This document shows positions 22,876 through 25,823 of a stretch of 25,823 bases of DNA, one piece after another. The notes beneath the pieces were generated by a model that worked only from the letters and a program-made list of their open reading frames with translations, made no database searches and had not been told where the DNA came from. Position numbers and translations under genes: made by a program. Origin of the DNA: JBBEDS01 sp040881175 (GTDB lineage Bacteria; Patescibacteriota; Minisyncoccia; 2-02-FULL-40-12; IGHO2-01-FULL-4-A); contig JBBEDS010000012.1 in NCBI GenBank assembly GCA_040881175.1, positions 1-25,823 on the forward strand, given 5' to 3'. Every line of letters begins with the position of its first letter. The first letter of the stretch is position 1.

Positions 22876-22895
22876 AACCCAGTCAACCCTGGGTT
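22876..22895 (+). terminator. Plus-strand terminator of the 206-aa gene
   Basis: Perfect 7-bp stem AACCCAG/CTGGGTT with a 6-nt loop and T-tract to 22899. The stop codon of the convergent gene (22883-22885) sits in the loop. Confidence 0.8.
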
Positions 22896-24013
22896 TTTTG
22901 ATCTAAATGCGTAAACTTGCAAGAGATCTTGATGCCATGATCAAGCAAGTGCTTCATCAGAAAATCAAAGCACTCCGAATCTGAGCCGATATATTCTGGC
23001 GGACAGATGCCTTTTTTACTGAATTTTCCACTCAAAATCATCTTCGCCACTCCGGTAGCGGTGTAACCGGTAGTTCTAGCCATGGAGCTAATCCTCGTCT
23101 TGCGATCATACCTGTCTAGCAAACCATACTCTAACTTTGATCGCCGTTGATTCGCGCTATCTTTGCCGTGGGCTATGATTTCAATTCTCATCAAAGTCAT
23201 TTCTTCCTCGTCTTCTTGAAGACGCCAGTTAGCGAACAAGACCCTGGAAGTGAACTGGTCGGGCCTAACCTGAACCCCATGAACATCCAAGGGCTGATGA
23301 TCGAAAAATCCAGACTCCTGAAGAACTCTGATATATTCTCTATGTCCCGGATAGCGAAGAGTCTTTTCGGTCATATTCGGAACCTTAGTGGTCCGGATAA
23401 GAGTGCGCAGACCATCAGTATTAAAGGCCTCGAGTGTTCCAACCTGATCGAAATGAATTAGCTCAGGCTCAGACAAGGCTGGAATAATATCGACCTCGCC
23501 GCCCCTTACGCGTTTAACTGGCCGGGTATACTCTTCTATTACATCACTGGGGGCAAAAGGCGCCCTGTACTCCCAGGGCCATTTTCTAACAACTGGCAAA
23601 CCGCCGACAAAACATTTGAAGCTCTCGACTTCCGATGAAGAGACTGCTTGGCCTAAAAGCATGTTGCTCAACCCGGGAGCAACCCCGCAATCGACAACAA
23701 CTGTGCAACCTTTTTCCTTGGCCAGCTCATCCAATTCGAACGGATCACTATTGGAGAAACTGATATCGACTACATCAATACCACTATTGATTAATGCCGC
23801 CAATATCACAGACCCCATCACGCTGGGCAGTGCCAAGATAACTAAGTCGGTACTACCAGCGATTAAATTGAGTGTTTTTCCGTCAGATATATCTGCTCTC
23901 ACCGCACTTACTTCCGGACATCTGTTGCGGAGATCTACTAAAGAGCCTTCGTTAATATCCACTGCAGTTACCCGATACCCTGAACTCAAATCTATGGCTA
24001 TTGCCTTTCCTAT
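22883..24013 (-). CDS. Saccharopine dehydrogenase-like oxidoreductase (5' end lost in gap)
   Basis: 377 codons are open to the edge of the N gap. The first visible residues, IGKAIAIDLSSGYRVTAVDIN, are the second half of a GxGxxG Rossmann fingerprint, so only about ten residues are missing. Later: VILALPS, VVDCGVAPGLSNMLLG (about 105-120) and the C-terminal ARTTGYTATGVAKMILSGKF typical of the saccharopine dehydrogenase/reductase superfamily. It would be an NAD(P)-dependent enzyme on an amino-acid-type substrate; the substrate is not predictable. A TTG start at 23989 is only apparent, because the frame and homology continue upstream. Confidence 0.8.
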   Translation of the reverse strand: MGKAIAIDLSSGYRVTAVDINEGSLVDLRNRCPEVSAVRADISDGKTLNLIAGSTDLVILALPSVMGSVILAALINSGIDVVDISFSNSDPFELDELAKEKGCTVVVDCGVAPGLSNMLLGQAVSSSEVESFKCFVGGLPVVRKWPWEYRAPFAPSDVIEEYTRPVKRVRGGEVDIIPALSEPELIHFDQVGTLEAFNTDGLRTLIRTTKVPNMTEKTLRYPGHREYIRVLQESGFFDHQPLDVHGVQVRPDQFTSRVLFANWRLQEDEEEMTLMRIEIIAHGKDSANQRRSKLEYGLLDRYDRKTRISSMARTTGYTATGVAKMILSGKFSKKGICPPEYIGSDSECFDFLMKHLLDHGIKISCKFTHLDQKTQG

Positions 24014-24113
24014 NNNNNNNNNNNNNNNNNNNNNNNNNNNNNNNNNNNNNNNNNNNNNNNNNNNNNNNNNNNNNNNNNNNNNNNNNNNNNNNNNNNNNNN
24101 NNNNNNNNNNNNN
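24014..24113. other. Assembly gap of 100 Ns
   Basis: Exactly 100 Ns, probably a placeholder length. Unlike the gap at 14848, its flanks are not duplicated. The missing DNA should hold the starts of two divergent genes and their promoters. Family lengths suggest about 35 nt of one gene and 100 or more nt of the other, so the true gap is probably longer than 100. Confidence 0.85.
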
Positions 24114-24605
24114 CGGTTTATGGCCTACCTGCGGAAAGGACATCATCTGCACAGCGTCCACTACTATGATGCCGTCTGGCCCGATAGCGAAGAGCTCCAA
24201 AGCCGACACGATGGCCAGGTAAGATTCTTGAACGCTCTTCGCCGCTACGGATTCAAAGTATGGACGAAGAGTGTAGTAGAGCACTACGACGCCAAATCCG
24301 AACAGACCGTCATGAAGGGCAACATAGACGTGGAGCTGGCCGTAGATGCGATGACCTTGTGCTCGGCAGGAAGAATAGACGAACTGATCCTTTTCTCCGC
24401 TGATGGCGACTTCTCATATATGCTTGACCGCCTTCATTTTCTATACGGAGTCATCACTACCGTTATCGGCCCAAACCAGAAGACTTCGCTTGACCTAAGA
24501 GACAAGTGCGACCGGTTTGTGCCTCTTGAGGAGGTCAGCAGCGGATTCATGGAAAAAAAGCAGTTTACTAATGGATTACGCCAAGAAGCAGTAGGCATCC
24601 AGTAG
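24114..24605 (+). CDS. NYN-domain (LabA/DUF88) putative nuclease, 5' end lost in gap
   Basis: 163 codons from the gap to TAG. The visible part has the later NYN motifs: HYYDAVWP, KGNIDVELAVDAMTL and LILFSADGDFSYML, providing three of the expected acidic metal-binding positions; the first (in FIDGxN) must lie in the missing N-terminus of perhaps 40 residues. NYN proteins are PIN-like, usually RNA-cleaving. Read frame CGG TTT ATG from 24114; the in-frame ATG at 24120 is unlikely to be the start because it would delete the core. Followed by a strong terminator. Head-to-head with the saccharopine dehydrogenase-like gene. Confidence 0.85.
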   Translation, partial: RFMAYLRKGHHLHSVHYYDAVWPDSEELQSRHDGQVRFLNALRRYGFKVWTKSVVEHYDAKSEQTVMKGNIDVELAVDAMTLCSAGRIDELILFSADGDFSYMLDRLHFLYGVITTVIGPNQKTSLDLRDKCDRFVPLEEVSSGFMEKKQFTNGLRQEAVGIQ

Positions 24606-24611
24606 CAAGAA

Positions 24612-24633
24612 CACCCCCTCTTCGGAGGGGGTG
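24612..24633 (+). terminator. Intrinsic terminator with UUCG loop
   Basis: Perfect 9-bp stem CACCCCCTC/GAGGGGGTG closed by TTCG and followed by CATTATTTTT; it ends the NYN gene. Confidence 0.93.
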
Positions 24634-24653
24634 CATTATTTTTCATACAAAAA

Positions 24654-24669
24654 CTCGCCGTCAGGCGAG
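24654..24669 (-). terminator. Intrinsic terminator of the methyltransferase gene
   Basis: 6-bp stem CTCGCC/GGCGAG with a 4-nt loop, directly after the TAG, followed by T5 on the minus strand. Confidence 0.88.
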
Positions 24670-25752
24670 CTAGATAACGATACTGTGCGTTATGGGAGTA
24701 TCAAAACCTCTTTTGGCCAAGCTTCTTGTCAGCCGCTTCAGCTCTCCCCTGTCTTTACCGGCAATGGCGCAAAGCTGCCAATCAAAGGCAACTTCCACGA
24801 CCGGTGCGGAACGGAAGTAGAACGGTAGAGTCTGGTCTTTGGCCCACCATGGCCACTGCGCAAAATGCTTTTTACCACAAATCCAGTCATGCTCAAAGTT
24901 GAACATGCAGCACATGCCAGAGTTAAAAACGACAAGGTCACAATGATTGCGCAGATCAACTCCTCGATCCGAAAGGAACCAAGGATTCAACTCATAGGGT
25001 ATGCCCATGAGAATGACATCCCAGTGTCTAGAAAATGGGAAATCAAAAGCGCTCGCCTGTATGACCGGATACTGGAATCTCTTCCGCAGATAGTCGCAAA
25101 CTTTCTGGCTGACATCAACGAAAGTGAAATCTTCAATTCCCCTTTCTTCAGCAGCCACGCCGCAAACACCGACTCCGGCACCTATCTCTAGAACTGACTC
25201 GACGTTTCTGATATCGCAAATCGCCTCGAAAGCTTCTACGCTGGCGCTATCCGGACTGATATGATGCATACCGTGTTTCAATATGTGCTCAATGCCGTAT
25301 CTTTGACAATAGACATGGAACATCGAACCGGGATCAACCTCGCCGCTCTTTAGGGCATCCTGCAACCGGACAAATCGAACATCATGGTCCGACGTTACAT
25401 CCACGAACCCCTCTTTCGGAGGAATGTTAGTAAACATCGGGCTAGAATACGTTGATGGCTCCTGAAGCCTGACATACACATCGAGAGTAATATGGTGATC
25501 CGGAAACATTTTGCTCAATTCATCATGAGCTATCTCATAGGCCAGATCGATCAGCTTTATTCTCCGCTGATTCATGTATTCTCTGCCGAAGAAATGTGGA
25601 TTGCGAGTCACTGCCTCAAAGCAAATCTCCAGTCCCTTCTTCCTTCTCTGATCTTTCTCGGGAAACTGGAAAATGAATCCAGTAATATCCACGCCCTTGA
25701 GCAAAAATGCGCTTTTCACAGAACGGGCAAAATTAGTTAGTCGTATCCTCAT
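24670..25752 (-). CDS. Class I SAM-dependent methyltransferase-like protein (360 aa)
   Basis: The C-terminal half has the methyltransferase core: VLEIGAGVGVCGVAA (motif I, SAM loop), DFTFVDVS (motif II) and WDVILMGIPYE (motif IV position). The N-terminal half (about 1-170) is unassigned, with several His/Asp/Arg-rich stretches. Trp- and Cys-rich segments follow the core. Substrate unknown; motif IV is not the NPPY of DNA or RNA N-methyltransferases. ATG 25752 has AGAGG 8 nt upstream and a promoter at 25789-25816. Confidence 0.75.
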   Translation of the reverse strand: MRIRLTNFARSVKSAFLLKGVDITGFIFQFPEKDQRRKKGLEICFEAVTRNPHFFGREYMNQRRIKLIDLAYEIAHDELSKMFPDHHITLDVYVRLQEPSTYSSPMFTNIPPKEGFVDVTSDHDVRFVRLQDALKSGEVDPGSMFHVYCQRYGIEHILKHGMHHISPDSASVEAFEAICDIRNVESVLEIGAGVGVCGVAAEERGIEDFTFVDVSQKVCDYLRKRFQYPVIQASAFDFPFSRHWDVILMGIPYELNPWFLSDRGVDLRNHCDLVVFNSGMCCMFNFEHDWICGKKHFAQWPWWAKDQTLPFYFRSAPVVEVAFDWQLCAIAGKDRGELKRLTRSLAKRGFDTPITHSIVI

Positions 25753-25788
25753 TTTGAACGCCTCTTTAAAGGTTAATGTGCTGCCTTG

Positions 25789-25816
25789 ATTGTAAATGAA
25801 ACCGACTTTTTGTCAA
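25789..25816 (-). promoter_or_regulatory. Promoter of the methyltransferase-like gene
   Basis: Minus strand: consensus TTGACA (25816-25811), 16-nt spacer, TACAAT (25794-25789), leader of about 30 nt with Shine-Dalgarno. Confidence 0.72.
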
Positions 25817-25823
25817 AAGAAAA

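Noticed and set aside
23616..24605. 329-aa plus-strand ORF crossing the gap
   Set aside because: It joins an antisense frame to the NYN gene through Ns; only the part after 24113 is real.
1..25823. Alternative genetic code (UGA as Gly)
   Set aside because: TGA ends several genes cleanly (DdlA-adjacent isomerase, PGPGW-like, 272-aa membrane protein) and no conserved Gly falls on an in-frame TGA in the genes read.

Overview
The window looks like part of a small-genome bacterium, most likely a member of the Candidate Phyla Radiation (Patescibacteria). This is an inference from several signs: a SIS-type bifunctional phosphoglucose/phosphomannose isomerase, a membrane-anchored cupredoxin with a PTPTP linker, a DUF5654-like protein, many short membrane-anchored proteins, very tight gene packing, and stop codons (TAA, TAG and TGA) that fit the standard bacterial code. 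No rRNA, tRNA, IS element, CRISPR array or phage gene was seen. Nearly all genes lie on the minus strand; the plus-strand exceptions are a small acidic ORF (190-363), murJ, a helical protein (22230-22850) and a NYN-domain protein.

Layout. 1-3720: a small acidic plus-strand gene with its own promoter meets, at a shared terminator, a minus-strand unit of a small protein, a cupredoxin and two different lytic transglycosylases. 3797-7102: envelope and sugar genes (murJ, ddl, pgi/pmi). 7182-7581: two tiny GC-rich genes with strong Shine-Dalgarno sequences. 7651-9461: an operon of small membrane proteins with DoxX and CcdA. 9531-14224: a complete four-activity beta-oxidation-type set on three polypeptides (thiolase, 3-hydroxyacyl-CoA dehydrogenase, and an unusual enoyl-CoA hydratase/acyl-CoA dehydrogenase fusion). 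14318-15890: a membrane protein plus an HD-domain protein, interrupted by a false assembly gap. 15994-22129: extracytoplasmic and membrane proteins, including a 1135-residue surface protein with eleven exact 19-residue repeats. 22230-25752: a helical protein, a saccharopine-dehydrogenase-like enzyme and a NYN-domain protein, both cut by a real gap, and a methyltransferase.

Expression signals are unusually readable. Six genes at the head of a transcription unit have a -10 box only 6-9 nt before the ATG and no Shine-Dalgarno, so they are predicted leaderless. Genes inside operons, and some heads with longer leaders, have clear Shine-Dalgarno sequences. At five junctions the U-tract of one terminator runs straight into the -35 box of the next promoter.

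The most noteworthy items are the ECH-ACAD fusion in a beta-oxidation cluster in a CPR-like genome, the 19/38-residue repeat architecture of the surface protein, the leaderless/terminator-promoter layout, and a perfect 13-bp dyad enclosing a start codon.
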